From: Affinundibacterium fentianense | Lineage (GTDB): Bacteria; Pseudomonadota; Gammaproteobacteria; Burkholderiales; Burkholderiaceae_D | Reading direction: 5' to 3' | Length of the DNA: 64,000 bases | Assembly: GCF_018139545.1 (NCBI RefSeq) | Contig: NZ_JAGSPJ010000003.1 | Coordinates: 1-64,000, forward strand | Shown here: positions 50,756 to 60,485 of the stretch, piece by piece | Layout of the letters: every line of letters starts with the position of its first letter | Numbering within the stretch: the first letter of the stretch is position 1 | Program-made: the position numbers and the translations under genes | The notes under the pieces: generated by a model | What the model saw: the letters and a program-made list of their open reading frames with translations, nothing else | Told to the model about the DNA's origin: nothing | The model's database searches: none

Positions 50756-52511
50756 TGCTGCCTCCTAAAGTGATCGTGCGAACTACGCGTCCTGATTGAC
50801 GATTCCATAGTGCAATCTCGACGGTACTACCTTTACTACCTTTGACTAGCCATTCGTTCTTGATTGTCATCGACGAATCAAGTCGTTCAGCAGTTGCAGC
50901 ACGGTTTAGCGTGAGACTCTCGACACCTTTTCCTAAACGCATCTCCAGGCGTACAGGTAATTTATTGCGCATCTTGGATGCTATTTTTGTATGGCTTGGA
51001 AAACCACCTTGGATACCACCGACGGCATTAATTTGCCAAACATCGTTTCCTTTCGCGATGACCTTGGATTCAAGTAACTCGAGTTCAGCGAGCTTCTCGG
51101 TCCAGCTTAAAATTTGTTCTGTATGAACTCTAATAGGAACCTCAAGATCTTTGTATGGTGGAATGAACTCTGCATACGGATCAATCCCGCCGACTTCAAC
51201 TTCAAGCCCGTCTGGCAGTTTGATTTTTTTCCAGGGAATGATCGCATTAGGATTGTGTTCACTCAAATACGCGAACAAATCACGCTCCGCGTCTGGCGCT
51301 AATTTTTTATCGTTGGAGTTTCCCACTGCGTTAGCTAAATTGGCATTCACATTGGCTTGACTCGATTTTTGGCTGGGCGCACCCCAAATATCGAGCTCTA
51401 AGGTTTGTACGCCATAGTGAAAGTACAGCCAATTGGCAAAACTGCCTTTACCGGTTTGCCGACCACTCCGCTTATTGTCAAGTCCGGCCTGCTCTAAAGA
51501 CTTTTTATATGATTCTCCTAGACTCGCCAAAACTTTTAAATCATCATTTTCCGGTTTGTTCGCCTCCGCGGCTGGGGTGGCGCCTGGTGGCGTGATGCGA
51601 TCAAATCCTGTTGGCGGTGCAAGTAGTTGATTGGCTGGTCCAAACACAACGGCCATCGCAATATTGGGTCGAGCCAATAATGCATCCATGATTGCTTTCG
51701 ATTCTGGCGCTTGACTTGGCCAGCGCCCGGCATCGCTATCCGCAACCGCGAATCCTGCTGCGAAATTCCGATCTGGCATAATGCCGCCAACGCCGTCTTC
51801 GTTGTAAAGACCGTCGTGATCATCGTCCTTTCCTTCGATTACCACGCGATACACGCCACGTTCACCTTTATTGGTATCAGCTTTGACCATCCGTCTTGGA
51901 TCTTTACTATCAATGATCATATCGCCACTAGCGTCCTTGATGCGCATCGTGCTGATGATCCCATCTCCATTCAAATCATCTGCGCCGTCTTCCGCGATAA
52001 GTCCATCCAAATCGTGGTCTAGTTTTCCATCGTTGTAGGCACGTAACTGACGAGGAGATTGAAAATATCCATTGTGGGCGTCAGGATTGAGTACAGGTGT
52101 AATATAGACCGTACGCTTGCTTAAGAGTGCATCAATTTTTTGATCTGTTGACGTGGCTAAGGTTTCGATTAGGTTGAGCGCAGCCTCGCTTCCTGCGTTG
52201 TGGTAACCCGCGATATTGGCTCCGACGAAGAGTGCAGGGCGATGTTCTGATTTGACTTGACCTTGCCTTTGTAAGGTCGCAAGGTAAATCGGTTTGCCGC
52301 CTGCACTTTTTCCTATGTTTTGCAGTTGTAAGCGTTGTGGATATTGCTTCGCCAGCGTTTGTAGGCGCGATTCAATTTGTTCTGCCGTGCGGTATGATTG
52401 TTCAGCGGCATTACTTGGGTTGATTGCGATGAGATAAAAATTTGTTGCTCCGACTAAGGTACCGATTGCTAAGCGAAGTTTGGTTCGCCGTGTCCTTGTA
52501 TTTGATTGCAT
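50748..52511 (-). CDS. M14-family carboxypeptidase-like protein lacking zinc ligands (pseudo-enzyme)
   Basis: This 587-residue secreted paralogue precedes and overlaps the active M14 gene. It keeps the overall layout: signal peptide, peptidase-like domain, acidic EF-hand-like loops (DHDLDGLIAED, DLNGDGIIST, DDDHDGLYNED) and a C-terminal beta domain. At the position equivalent to His101/Glu104 it has Ala101/His104 (ANIAGYHNAG), and the third zinc His is missing (VVFGPANQL). It is therefore probably not a zinc peptidase. It might be a regulatory or binding partner of its neighbour. The start at 52511 has GGAGG six bases upstream; an ATG at 52523 is also in frame. Confidence 0.85.
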   Translation of the reverse strand: MQSNTRTRRTKLRLAIGTLVGATNFYLIAINPSNAAEQSYRTAEQIESRLQTLAKQYPQRLQLQNIGKSAGGKPIYLATLQRQGQVKSEHRPALFVGANIAGYHNAGSEAALNLIETLATSTDQKIDALLSKRTVYITPVLNPDAHNGYFQSPRQLRAYNDGKLDHDLDGLIAEDGADDLNGDGIISTMRIKDASGDMIIDSKDPRRMVKADTNKGERGVYRVVIEGKDDDHDGLYNEDGVGGIMPDRNFAAGFAVADSDAGRWPSQAPESKAIMDALLARPNIAMAVVFGPANQLLAPPTGFDRITPPGATPAAEANKPENDDLKVLASLGESYKKSLEQAGLDNKRSGRQTGKGSFANWLYFHYGVQTLELDIWGAPSQKSSQANVNANLANAVGNSNDKKLAPDAERDLFAYLSEHNPNAIIPWKKIKLPDGLEVEVGGIDPYAEFIPPYKDLEVPIRVHTEQILSWTEKLAELELLESKVIAKGNDVWQINAVGGIQGGFPSHTKIASKMRNKLPVRLEMRLGKGVESLTLNRAATAERLDSSMTIKNEWLVKGSKGSTVEIALWNRQSGRVVRTITLGGSNE

Positions 52512-52822
52512 GTCATCCTCCATTGGTTTACCTGCATCACCTATTTGCGATGAAGTCGGCTTTTTTGACTATTTACTTGCAAAGAAGTTCAGAAAACACC
52601 TTGATCTTTGGATAGCTAAGTAAATTCACTTAACCATGTTGACACAATAACGTGAGACATTCCGATTAACAATTCGATATGGATTTTTCCTCGTTTAAAA
52701 TGCAGGCCTTGCGCTTTTGGCGTATCCTTGATCACACCTCTTGATTTTCTAATTTCACCTTTGCAATAAGCATTCCTAGATGGATTGCCTTGTTGAGATT
52801 GGTTTGTTTACCTCTAACTTTT
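52512..52822. other. Divergent intergenic region M14 pair / gabD-like gene
   Basis: No gene is visible. The region must contain the promoters for the leftward M14 operon and the rightward dehydrogenase. A TTGACA occurs near 52639 on the plus strand, but no fitting -10 hexamer follows at normal spacing. Confidence 0.45.
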
Positions 52823-54295
52823 ATGACTACCATGATTCGTCCTGCACTGAAGGATCCCTCTTTGATCCGCGAGTACGCCTTAATTGACCAACGTTGGATA
52901 CAAAGCGATCAAGTATTTCCGGTGCATAATCCTGCAACCGGGGCCTTGATAGCGGAAGTGAGCAATCTCAATATTCAAGATGCGAGCGATGCCATTCTTG
53001 CTGCGCGGCGAGCACTATCCAGTTGGTCGGCTTTGACTGGCAAGGAACGCGCAAACATCCTGCGTAAATGGTTTTATTTGATCGTGAATAACGCGGACGA
53101 CTTGGCGGCTATCATGACCGCTGAACAAGGGAAGCCTTTGGCAGAGGCCAAAGGTGAAGTCCTGTATGGTGCAAGTTTTGTGGAGTGGTTCGCAGAAGAG
53201 GCCAAGCGCGTATCGGGTGATGTATTAGCATCGACTTGGATTGATAAGCGTACTTTAGTGTTGAAACAGCCTATTGGCGTTTGTGCTGCAATTACACCAT
53301 GGAATTTTCCGCTCGCGATGATAACCCGCAAAGTGGCACCCGCTTTAGCTGCCGGTTGTACGATCGTGATTAAGCCGGCAGAACAAACGCCGCTTAGCGC
53401 ACTCGCTTTGGCGGAGTTGGCGTTGCGTGCTGGTATGCCAGCTGGCGTATTAAACGTGCTTACTGCGGATGCAGAACAATCGATCGCAATCGGTCGTGTT
53501 TTGTGTGATAGCCCCGTGGTGCGTCATTTGTCCTTCACAGGCTCCACACCAGTTGGTCGGATTCTGATGCAGCAGTGTGCGCCGACATTGAAAAAATTGT
53601 CGTTGGAGTTGGGCGGGCATGCTCCTTTTATTGTCTTTGAGGATGCCGACGTTGATGCCGCAGTGGAAGGGGCGATACAGTCTAAATTTCGCAACGCAGG
53701 TCAAACCTGTGTGTGTACAAATCGTTTTTATGTTCACGAATCTATCTATGAAGAATTTTTGAACAAAATGACTCTAGCGAGTAAAAAAATTATTGTTGGA
53801 GATGGAACACTCGTCGGCGTTCGCCAAGGACCGTTGATTGAAATGCAGGCGCTAGAAAAAGTCAAAGCCCATGTCAGTGATGCTTTGGAAAAGGGGGCTC
53901 GTTTATTGATAGGCGGCAAACCGAGTGAAGTCGGTGGCTTGTTTTATGAGCCAACCATACTCGCAGATGTCAATCATAAAATGTTGGTGATGTGCGAAGA
54001 AACTTTTGGCCCAGTCGCTGCGGTGATGCCCTTTAGTAATGAGGATGAAGTCATTGCGGCTGCAAATGAGACCGATTTTGGTTTGGCAGCCTATTTTTAT
54101 GCTCGCAATATCAGTCGTGTCTGGCGCGTCGCTGAAAAATTGGAATACGGCATGGTTGGGGTGAATACCGGATTGATTGCCAATGAGGTATCGCCTTTTG
54201 GTGGAGTCAAACAATCAGGTCTCGGACGAGAAGGGTCGAAATACGGCATGGATGAATATTTGGAGATGAAATACGTTTGTGTCGGAGGGATCTAG
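52823..54295 (+). CDS. gabD: NAD(P)-dependent succinate-semialdehyde dehydrogenase (aldehyde dehydrogenase family)
   Basis: The protein of about 490 residues oxidises an aldehyde to an acid, most likely succinate semialdehyde in GABA catabolism. It has GVCAAITPWNFPLAMITRK (cofactor), FTGSTPVGR, the catalytic Glu in LELGGHAPFIVFEDAD and Cys in NAGQTCVCTNRFYV; the CVC pair after GQT is typical of GabD. No gabT lies beside it, so the substrate is inferred. I use the ATG at 52823; a second ATG follows nine bases later and the frame extends upstream to 52790. Confidence 0.88.
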   Translation: MTTMIRPALKDPSLIREYALIDQRWIQSDQVFPVHNPATGALIAEVSNLNIQDASDAILAARRALSSWSALTGKERANILRKWFYLIVNNADDLAAIMTAEQGKPLAEAKGEVLYGASFVEWFAEEAKRVSGDVLASTWIDKRTLVLKQPIGVCAAITPWNFPLAMITRKVAPALAAGCTIVIKPAEQTPLSALALAELALRAGMPAGVLNVLTADAEQSIAIGRVLCDSPVVRHLSFTGSTPVGRILMQQCAPTLKKLSLELGGHAPFIVFEDADVDAAVEGAIQSKFRNAGQTCVCTNRFYVHESIYEEFLNKMTLASKKIIVGDGTLVGVRQGPLIEMQALEKVKAHVSDALEKGARLLIGGKPSEVGGLFYEPTILADVNHKMLVMCEETFGPVAAVMPFSNEDEVIAAANETDFGLAAYFYARNISRVWRVAEKLEYGMVGVNTGLIANEVSPFGGVKQSGLGREGSKYGMDEYLEMKYVCVGGI

Positions 54296-54350
54296 TGTTT
54301 CTTGATCCTCGTATATTCCTGACATTCTATTCAATATAAAGAAAGATCAC

Positions 54351-55574
54351 ATGCGTTCAACTACACCTTTGAGTAATGCTGGATTAGCGACTTTATTGGC
54401 AGCGCTGTCGATGCTGGGACCATTTTCAATCGACACTTACTTGCCTGCGTTTGCCTCAATTCAAACCAGCCTGCACGCGTCATCAATAGAAGTTCAGCAA
54501 ACCTTGACTGCATACATGTTGTCGTTTGCAGTAATGACACTTTGGCACGGTGCTCTTTCGGATTCCTTTGGCCGGCGTAACGTGGTATTGGTTGCTTTGG
54601 TTGTGTTCGCGATTGGTTCGTTTGGTTGCGCATCTGCGCATACCGTGCATTATTTATGGGTCTTTCGCATTATGCAGGGTGTGGCAGCAGGGGCGGGAAT
54701 GGTCATCGGTCGCGCAATTGTCCGTGATCTTTACGAGGGAGCGCCAGCCGAACGTCTATTGTCGATGGTCACCATGATTTTTTCTATCGCGCCTGCGATT
54801 GCGCCAATTATTGGTGGTTGGGTGGTGTATCACTCCGATTGGCGTACTATTTTTCTGCTCTTATTCGTTTACACGGTGCTTTTGCTGATTGCTTGTTATC
54901 GTTATTTGCCGGAGTCGTTACCAATGGAAAAGCGTCAGGCGTTCAATGTTGATTTTTTGTGGAATAGTTATCGAGATGTTTTTAAATCACCCGGTTTCCA
55001 TTTCATGGCAGGTACGATCGCTTGCAATTTTGCAGGGCTATTTCTTTTCATTTCTTCTGCACCGGCGTTTATTACGCAACATTTGAAACTCGATGCGCAG
55101 AGTTTTGGTTGGCAATTTATTCCCATGGTTGGCGGTATATTTTTGGGTTCCTTGGTTGCTAATCGTTTAGCAGGTCGATTGAAGATTGCGCGTCAAGTTG
55201 CGATTGGGTTCGGATTTCTCATTACTGCGGCAAGTGTGAATTTAATTTTTCATTTCTTTTCGGCTCCGATGCTGCCGTGGTCAGTTGTACCGATTTTCTT
55301 CTACGCTTTTGGCATGTCGATCGTCTTTCCGGGCGCGACTTTAATGGTGTTGGAGTTATTCCCCCATATTCGCGGGATTGTTGCCTCATGTCAGTCGGCA
55401 TCCGTCACTTTGTTGAGTGCTTTTGTTGCAGGAGTCATGGCGCCTGCATTGGATCACTCCGTCTTGTCGCTCGCATTAGGTCAATTTGGTTTTGCATTGA
55501 CGGCTTTAATTTTATGGTACGCAGGGCGAGCCTATTATCGCGGCCGCAGTGCGGCGGGACATCCAACAACTTAA
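54351..55574 (+). CDS. Bcr/CflA family multidrug efflux transporter (MFS)
   Basis: This 407-residue, 12-helix major facilitator exports drugs such as bicyclomycin by proton antiport in known members. The family start is clear: LSMLGPFSIDTYLPAF, followed by the MFS motif A-like loop GALSDSFGRRNVVL, and motif C region GAGMVIGRAIVRDLYEG. It follows the dehydrogenase after 55 bp; substrate not predictable. Confidence 0.92.
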   Translation: MRSTTPLSNAGLATLLAALSMLGPFSIDTYLPAFASIQTSLHASSIEVQQTLTAYMLSFAVMTLWHGALSDSFGRRNVVLVALVVFAIGSFGCASAHTVHYLWVFRIMQGVAAGAGMVIGRAIVRDLYEGAPAERLLSMVTMIFSIAPAIAPIIGGWVVYHSDWRTIFLLLFVYTVLLLIACYRYLPESLPMEKRQAFNVDFLWNSYRDVFKSPGFHFMAGTIACNFAGLFLFISSAPAFITQHLKLDAQSFGWQFIPMVGGIFLGSLVANRLAGRLKIARQVAIGFGFLITAASVNLIFHFFSAPMLPWSVVPIFFYAFGMSIVFPGATLMVLELFPHIRGIVASCQSASVTLLSAFVAGVMAPALDHSVLSLALGQFGFALTALILWYAGRAYYRGRSAAGHPTT

Positions 55575-55917
55575 ATGGGGATTAACTGATCATCTTGATT
55601 TTGCTGTCATATTGGATGCGCATTTGTTTTTTCTATTGCCATCGTTAGCTTGTCCCTTTTTCTATTTTTTTCTTTTCACTCGATGAATCGATTGTTCTCG
55701 CGGTACTGAATGGCGATGCCTTGCATTGTCATGCATAGATGAGACGCGATTGAAAAATTTGTTGCGTCGTCATCAAGTTGTCATTTTTCTTGCATACACT
55801 GCGCCCTGTCGTTGGATCGCTGTGTTGGTTCAGGGCTTTAAATGAGACTTGTAAACCGTTTTTGCCGCAACGAAAACTTACGGCGAAAAACAAATTTTTA
55901 TCTTCAGGAAAGAAACT
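55575..55917. other. Intergenic region upstream of the porin
   Basis: This 343-bp stretch has no gene that I can support. The lower half is T-rich and likely holds the porin promoter and a long leader; AGGAAAG lies just before the porin ATG as the ribosome site. Confidence 0.5.
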
Positions 55918-56928
55918 ATGAAAAAATCAATTCTTGCACTGGCATTGTTGGGTGCATTCTCAAGTGCAGCAATGGCGCAATCTTCAGTCACGATTTACGG
56001 CATCGTTGATGCGGGCGTCGCGTACAAAGATGCAGGTGCAGGCAAACTGACTTCCTTGGACAGCGGTTTGAATTCCACATCACGTCTGGGCTTTAAGGGA
56101 ACAGAGGCATTATCAGGTGGATTGAAAGCGAACTTCAATTTGGAAATGGGCCTGAAATCCGATACGGGCGCAAATGACGCTGCCATTTTTGCTCGTGGCG
56201 CATGGGTAGGCTTGTCTGGTGACGAATTTGGCTCAGTTAATTTTGGTCGTCATAAATCTTTGACCTACATCTACGGCGCGCAAATCGATCCATTCATGGA
56301 CGGTTTGTTAGGTAAAACAGATTTGATGTTTAAGATTAATAACGTACGTGATAACTCTATCACTTACACATCCAATAGTTTCAGCGGATTTTCCGTTGCT
56401 GCTCAATACGGCTTTGGTGAAAAAGCTGGTGATGCCACTGCAAATCGCGTGACCAGCGTTGCGGCGTCCTATGTGAATGGCCCATTGAACGCCAATATCG
56501 TTTGGGATCAATTGAAAGATGCGAATGGAAATACAGCGGTTGGCGGTGAAAAATTGCTGGCTGGCGCATCCTATGACTTTGGTAAAGATTTCTTCGGCGT
56601 GAAATTAAATGCGATGTATGAAGAAATTAAAGGGACAACGAGCCTGACCAATTTGAAAGAGACGAAAGAACAGTTGTACATGATTGGTGGTTCTATCAAA
56701 GACGGCGCGAATACTTTTATCCTTAGCTACACTGATTCGAATGTCAAGACGAGTGTCAATGCTAACTCTAACCGTGTTGCTTTAGGCTACACCTACGATT
56801 TGTCTAAACGCACGAATTTGTACGCATCTATCGCCAACGTAAAAAATGAAAAATCTGTAAAAACCTTGGCAGATGTCAACGGTGCAACAGCGCGCTTGTT
56901 TAACGTTGGTATCCGCCACAAGTTTTAA
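55918..56928 (+). CDS. General porin (Burkholderiales OmpC-like)
   Basis: This trimeric outer-membrane beta-barrel admits small hydrophilic solutes. The signal peptide ends AAMAQ, and the mature start SSVTIYGIVDAGVAYKD is the hallmark of Gram-negative porins in Burkholderiales. Repeated amphipathic strands, GFKGTEALSGGLKANFNLEMG and the terminal ARLFNVGIRHKF with a C-terminal Phe support assembly by BAM. Length (336) is typical. It is monocistronic, with a terminator downstream. Confidence 0.96.
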   Translation: MKKSILALALLGAFSSAAMAQSSVTIYGIVDAGVAYKDAGAGKLTSLDSGLNSTSRLGFKGTEALSGGLKANFNLEMGLKSDTGANDAAIFARGAWVGLSGDEFGSVNFGRHKSLTYIYGAQIDPFMDGLLGKTDLMFKINNVRDNSITYTSNSFSGFSVAAQYGFGEKAGDATANRVTSVAASYVNGPLNANIVWDQLKDANGNTAVGGEKLLAGASYDFGKDFFGVKLNAMYEEIKGTTSLTNLKETKEQLYMIGGSIKDGANTFILSYTDSNVKTSVNANSNRVALGYTYDLSKRTNLYASIANVKNEKSVKTLADVNGATARLFNVGIRHKF

Positions 56929-56983
56929 ATGTTCCATCAATCTCGAATTCGCGAAAGCGGTTCGTGATTGTGTTCTTGATGAG

Positions 56984-57015
56984 AAAGCTGTCTCGATTAT
57001 TCGGACAGCTTTTTT
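56984..57015 (+). terminator. Terminator of the porin gene
   Basis: AAAGCTGTC pairs with GACAGCTTT around an 11-nt loop and runs into a T tract, 56 bp after the porin stop. Confidence 0.9.
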
Positions 57016-57119
57016 GTATTTGATTGTATGAAAATTTTGTGGATTTGTAATAGGGCTTGCTCAGTTGGTCTTTTCGACTACAATGCAGTCGTTAAATATT
57101 GCTTCGACGAGGAGACATC

Positions 57120-57656
57120 ATGAAAAAATTATTGTTGGCGACTTTGTTACTTGGTTCACTTTCTCACACTGCCTTGGCTGGTGAGGCGAAAGTCAGCTGG
57201 GGAAAGCTCGATAACTTTTCGGATATCCATCCGGGTCATTCTGAAAACAAAGATCAATTTCGCGCGCGTTTAATGCAAGAATTTGCTGATGTGTTTAACG
57301 GCTTCGCGCAAAAACTGCCAGAGGGATTTGTACTGCAAATCGATGTGTCGGATTTGGATTTGGCAGGTGATATTCGCCCTGGAATTTGGTTGCAAGGAAC
57401 ACAAATTCGACTTATGCGCGAAATTTACTGGCCAAAGATGAGTTTTACTTATGAGTTGAGGAACGCTCAACAAGAAGTTGTGGCGAAAGGTAAAGAAGAG
57501 TTGAATGATATGGATTACTTACATAGAGTGAAAATTCCTTCTGGTAAGACGAGTTTCGATTATGAAGAAAAAATGTTACAAACCTGGTTTAAGCGACAAG
57601 TTGCAACTGGTCAGTTTCCGTCAAAAGACAGTAAAGCAATCGCAGGCAATCCATAG
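57120..57656 (+). CDS. DUF3016-type exported protein
   Basis: The 178-residue protein has a cleavable signal peptide (KKLLLATLLLGSLSHTALA) and a mature domain with VSWGKLDNFSDIHPG, LDLAGDIRP and KMSFTYELRNAQQEVVAKG, which I recognise as the DUF3016 family of unknown function. It is probably periplasmic. The start at 57120 has GAGGAG six bases upstream. It is alone between the porin and trmB, ending in two hairpins. Confidence 0.85.
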   Translation: MKKLLLATLLLGSLSHTALAGEAKVSWGKLDNFSDIHPGHSENKDQFRARLMQEFADVFNGFAQKLPEGFVLQIDVSDLDLAGDIRPGIWLQGTQIRLMREIYWPKMSFTYELRNAQQEVVAKGKEELNDMDYLHRVKIPSGKTSFDYEEKMLQTWFKRQVATGQFPSKDSKAIAGNP

Positions 57657-57675
57657 ATAGAAATAATTCTCTTAG

Positions 57676-57693
57676 ACGATACGCTCGTATCGT
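57676..57693. repeat. Short perfect inverted repeat
   Basis: ACGATACG-CT-CGTATCGT forms an 18-bp palindrome right after the DUF3016 gene and just before the main terminator hairpin. Its role is unknown. Confidence 0.6.
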
Positions 57694-57701
57694 GAAAAAA
57701 T

Positions 57702-57733
57702 CAAAAACCAGTTTCATGCGAAACTGGTTTTTG
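57702..57733. terminator. Terminator after the DUF3016 gene
   Basis: CAAAAACCAGTTTC pairs perfectly with GAAACTGGTTTTTG around a 4-nt loop; the symmetric A/T ends could work in both directions. Confidence 0.9.
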
Positions 57734-57882
57734 ACTGCAGTATCAATCCTATAATCTTCGATCCAACTCGTTTGCCAAGTATCTCCAAACCCGCGTAAAA
57801 TATAGGTTTTCCGATTACCTATTGCTCATGTTGTCCAGCGTTTCAGCAGGACAAGCAGGGAGTTGTTCCTCTTCTTTTATCC

Positions 57883-58626
57883 ATGCCCATAGAAAATACT
57901 CCAAAAGACAACATGCAGTCGTCTCAAGGCGAAGCACGAAAACCATTGTTTTATGATCCGACTGAGCGGCGTATTCGTAGCTTCGTCACGCGAGCAGGTC
58001 GTTTGTCTGAAGCACAAGCCAAGGCGATCGAATTACTCGGTCCTAAATTTATGCTTCCTTACCAGAAAGATCACCTGGATTTTGACATTGTGTTTGGTCG
58101 ACAGGCGCCAACCATTTTTGAAATTGGGTTTGGTATGGGGGAAACTAGTGCCAAAATTTCATCTTTAATGCCCGAGAAAAATTTTATTGGTGTTGAAGTG
58201 CATACGCCAGGCGTGGGGAATCTCTTGAAATTGACTGAGGCTGCGGGCTTGCAGAATCAGCGTGTCATCCAACATGATGCGTATGAAGTGCTGATCAACA
58301 TGATCGCTCCAGCCTCACTTGCAGGTGTGCATGTGTTTTTTCCAGATCCTTGGCATAAAGCGCGACATAATAAGCGGAGATTGATTCAAGGGCCATTGGT
58401 CGCGTTGCTTGCATCGCGGCTGCAAACCGGTGCCTATATTCACTGTGCGACTGACTGGGAAGAGTATGCAGTTCAAATGCTTGAGGTGTTAAGCAACGAG
58501 CCAAGTTTGAAGAATACCGCTGACGGCTATGCTCCCCGTCCAGAGTATCGTCCAGTCACAAAATTTGAAAATCGTGGTCTAAAATTAGGACATGGCGTTT
58601 GGGATTTGGTCTTCGAAAAACGGTAG
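57883..58626 (+). CDS. trmB: tRNA (guanine-N7-)-methyltransferase
   Basis: TrmB makes m7G46 in tRNA. The 247-residue protein has [17 protein letters not shown] at the start, the SAM fold [31 protein letters not shown] and the family signature [19 protein letters not shown]. Start at the first ATG; another Met lies ten residues later. A hairpin at 58692 may end the transcript. Confidence 0.95.
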   Translation: MPIENTPKDNMQSSQGEARKPLFYDPTERRIRSFVTRAGRLSEAQAKAIELLGPKFMLPYQKDHLDFDIVFGRQAPTIFEIGFGMGETSAKISSLMPEKNFIGVEVHTPGVGNLLKLTEAAGLQNQRVIQHDAYEVLINMIAPASLAGVHVFFPDPWHKARHNKRRLIQGPLVALLASRLQTGAYIHCATDWEEYAVQMLEVLSNEPSLKNTADGYAPRPEYRPVTKFENRGLKLGHGVWDLVFEKR

Positions 58627-58691
58627 TTTTATTTTTTTAACTTAGCTGTGAATTCTTTATTCACGTGACAACCTCAATTTAATTGACCCTC

Positions 58692-58714
58692 GCAAGGCAT
58701 ACTTCGTGCCTTGC
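58692..58714 (+). terminator. Hairpin downstream of trmB
   Basis: GCAAGGCA pairs with TGCCTTGC around a 7-nt loop, followed only by a short TTCTT. A weak or Rho-assisted terminator is possible. Confidence 0.5.
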
Positions 58715-58786
58715 TTCTTGAACTCATCTGATACGGTGGCATCTTGTCATGTCGGTGTCATGAAGCTTCTCTAGAATCCGCCAACT

Positions 58787-59965
58787 ATGACGGATTCAAT
58801 CAATCACACGCACCAGCGTATTCTCATTTTAAGTGTCTCTGCGGGGGCTGGACATGCGCGCGCGGCAGAGGCAATCAAGGCGCAAGCCGCCATCACCTAT
58901 CCGGAAAGTGTTGTGGTTCACTGGGACGCGATGGATTTTGTTACCGCTGGTTTCCGCAAGATTTACACGGATTTTTACATTAAATTAGTGAACCATGCAC
59001 CAGCGTTATGGGGGTATCTCTATCACCGGAGTAATGACGCGAAACCCGATAGTACTTTGGAAAAATTGCGACGCCAACTTGAGCGTTGGAATGCGACCGC
59101 ACTCGTTCGAGCGATCCAAGAATTTGAGGCTGATGCGATCATTTGCACCCATTTTCTTCCCGCAGAAATGCTGTCGCGTTTGCTTGCATCGCAAAGAGTC
59201 GAATGCCCGATTTCAGTCGTGGTAACAGACTTTGATCTGCATAGGATGTGGGTACATCAAGGTATCAGCCGCTACTTTGCAGCAAGTCATGAAGTGGCAT
59301 TCCGTATGCAGCAATATGGAATTCCGCTGGAATGCATCAAAATTACCGGGATTCCGATCATGCCAAGTTTTGGACATCGTTGGGATCGCTTTGCTTGCTG
59401 CACTGAGTTGAAGTTGGATCCACAACGACACGTTGTGATGTTGATGGGAGGCGGTGCTGGTTTAGGGAATATGACCAGATTAGCCGAGCGGATTTTACAT
59501 ATGAGAACAATGGAATCTGATGTGAGTTCATTTCAACTTATCGTATTAACTGGAAAAAATGTTGAGGCGCTTGAATCACTGCAGGCATTAGAGCGTGAAT
59601 TCCCTGATCGCCTACGTCCCATCGGTTTTCGCTCTGATGTCGAGCGTCTGATGGCTTGTGCGGATCTCATCATCACCAAACCCGGAGGATTGACGAGCTC
59701 TGAGTGCCTTGCAATGGGACTGCCAATGATTGTCAATGCACCGATCCCTGGTCAAGAGGAGCGCAATGCGGATTATGTGATCGAAAATGGAGCGGGACTA
59801 AAAGCAGTTGACGGTCTTGCACTGGAGTTCCGTTTACAGCAATTGCTATCGAATCCTGTGCGCTTAGCCGCGATGCAGAAACGCGCGCGTGAATTAGGAC
59901 GAGCTGATGCTGCACGGTGCGTCATTGGCGACGTGATGCTACAACTTCGCTCTCATTCGATATGA
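58787..59965 (+). CDS. MGDG synthase/processive diacylglycerol glycosyltransferase-like (GT28)
   Basis: The 392-residue protein matches the family that transfers glucose or galactose to diacylglycerol. N-terminal: ILSVSAGAGHARAAEAIKAQA, MDFVTAGFRKIYTDFYIKLVNHAPALWGYLY, as in plant MGD synthases and Bacillus UgtP. C-terminal GT28 nucleotide-sugar site: IITKPGGLTSSECLAMGLPMI and PGQEERNADYV. It probably makes a membrane glycolipid; sugar and lipid specificity are not readable. A small membrane-protein gene follows after 25 bp and may act with it. Confidence 0.88.
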   Translation: MTDSINHTHQRILILSVSAGAGHARAAEAIKAQAAITYPESVVVHWDAMDFVTAGFRKIYTDFYIKLVNHAPALWGYLYHRSNDAKPDSTLEKLRRQLERWNATALVRAIQEFEADAIICTHFLPAEMLSRLLASQRVECPISVVVTDFDLHRMWVHQGISRYFAASHEVAFRMQQYGIPLECIKITGIPIMPSFGHRWDRFACCTELKLDPQRHVVMLMGGGAGLGNMTRLAERILHMRTMESDVSSFQLIVLTGKNVEALESLQALEREFPDRLRPIGFRSDVERLMACADLIITKPGGLTSSECLAMGLPMIVNAPIPGQEERNADYVIENGAGLKAVDGLALEFRLQQLLSNPVRLAAMQKRARELGRADAARCVIGDVMLQLRSHSI

Positions 59966-59990
59966 GTTTAATTGGATCAGAAACATCGAG

Positions 59991-60485
59991 ATGTACATGA
60001 GAATCGACTGGAAAAGATTGAGTCTGACAGTATGTTGGGTGAGCCTCATGGCCTTATTTTTTGCGCAAGTGGAAATTCAAATAGAAGGCGGAGCGGGATG
60101 GGCTACCAGTTTGCCCACATGGCGGATTGAGCAGCATTGGTTGCTCGATATCTTTTGGGGCGGTAGGGCGATGACAGGCTACCACGCTTGGATGTTTCCC
60201 TTTATTGCAATGATATTTCATCTGCCTTTCTTTTTTCTACATACTTGGAACTGGCAGCTACAAGTACGCGCAGTTGCTTGCATTATGTTATTTTGGATTG
60301 TCGAAGATTTTCTGTGGTTTGTTTTGAATCCTGCATTCGGCTTGGATCGCTTTACGCCGCAAATCGTGTTTTGGCACAAGCAATGGTGGTGGGGCTTACC
60401 AAAAGACTATTGGACCTTTTCTATTGTTGGAATTTTTCTTTTTTGGATATCATTTCGAACGCATTCGAATCGAAGTATTCCGTAA
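59991..60485 (+). CDS. Small multi-spanning membrane protein, function unknown
   Basis: I do not recognise the family. The 164-residue protein is rich in Trp and has about four hydrophobic helices (LTVCWVSLMALFFAQVEI, WMFPFIAMIFHLPFFFL, VRAVACIMLFWIVEDFLWFV, FSIVGIFLFWISF) with conserved-looking HxW and WxVEDFLWF patterns. It lies 25 bp after the glycolipid glycosyltransferase, so both may be one unit. In the adjacent frame, 60511-60612 encodes another hydrophobic stretch (IVWFVLTLLLVYLFWRY), so a frameshift near 60480 that cuts a longer protein is possible. An ATG at 59997 is an equally good start. Confidence 0.7.
   Translation: MYMRIDWKRLSLTVCWVSLMALFFAQVEIQIEGGAGWATSLPTWRIEQHWLLDIFWGGRAMTGYHAWMFPFIAMIFHLPFFFLHTWNWQLQVRAVACIMLFWIVEDFLWFVLNPAFGLDRFTPQIVFWHKQWWWGLPKDYWTFSIVGIFLFWISFRTHSNRSIP

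Noticed and set aside
52639..52680. TTGACA near 52639 as a promoter for the dehydrogenase gene
   Set aside because: No acceptable -10 hexamer occurs 16-18 bp downstream.
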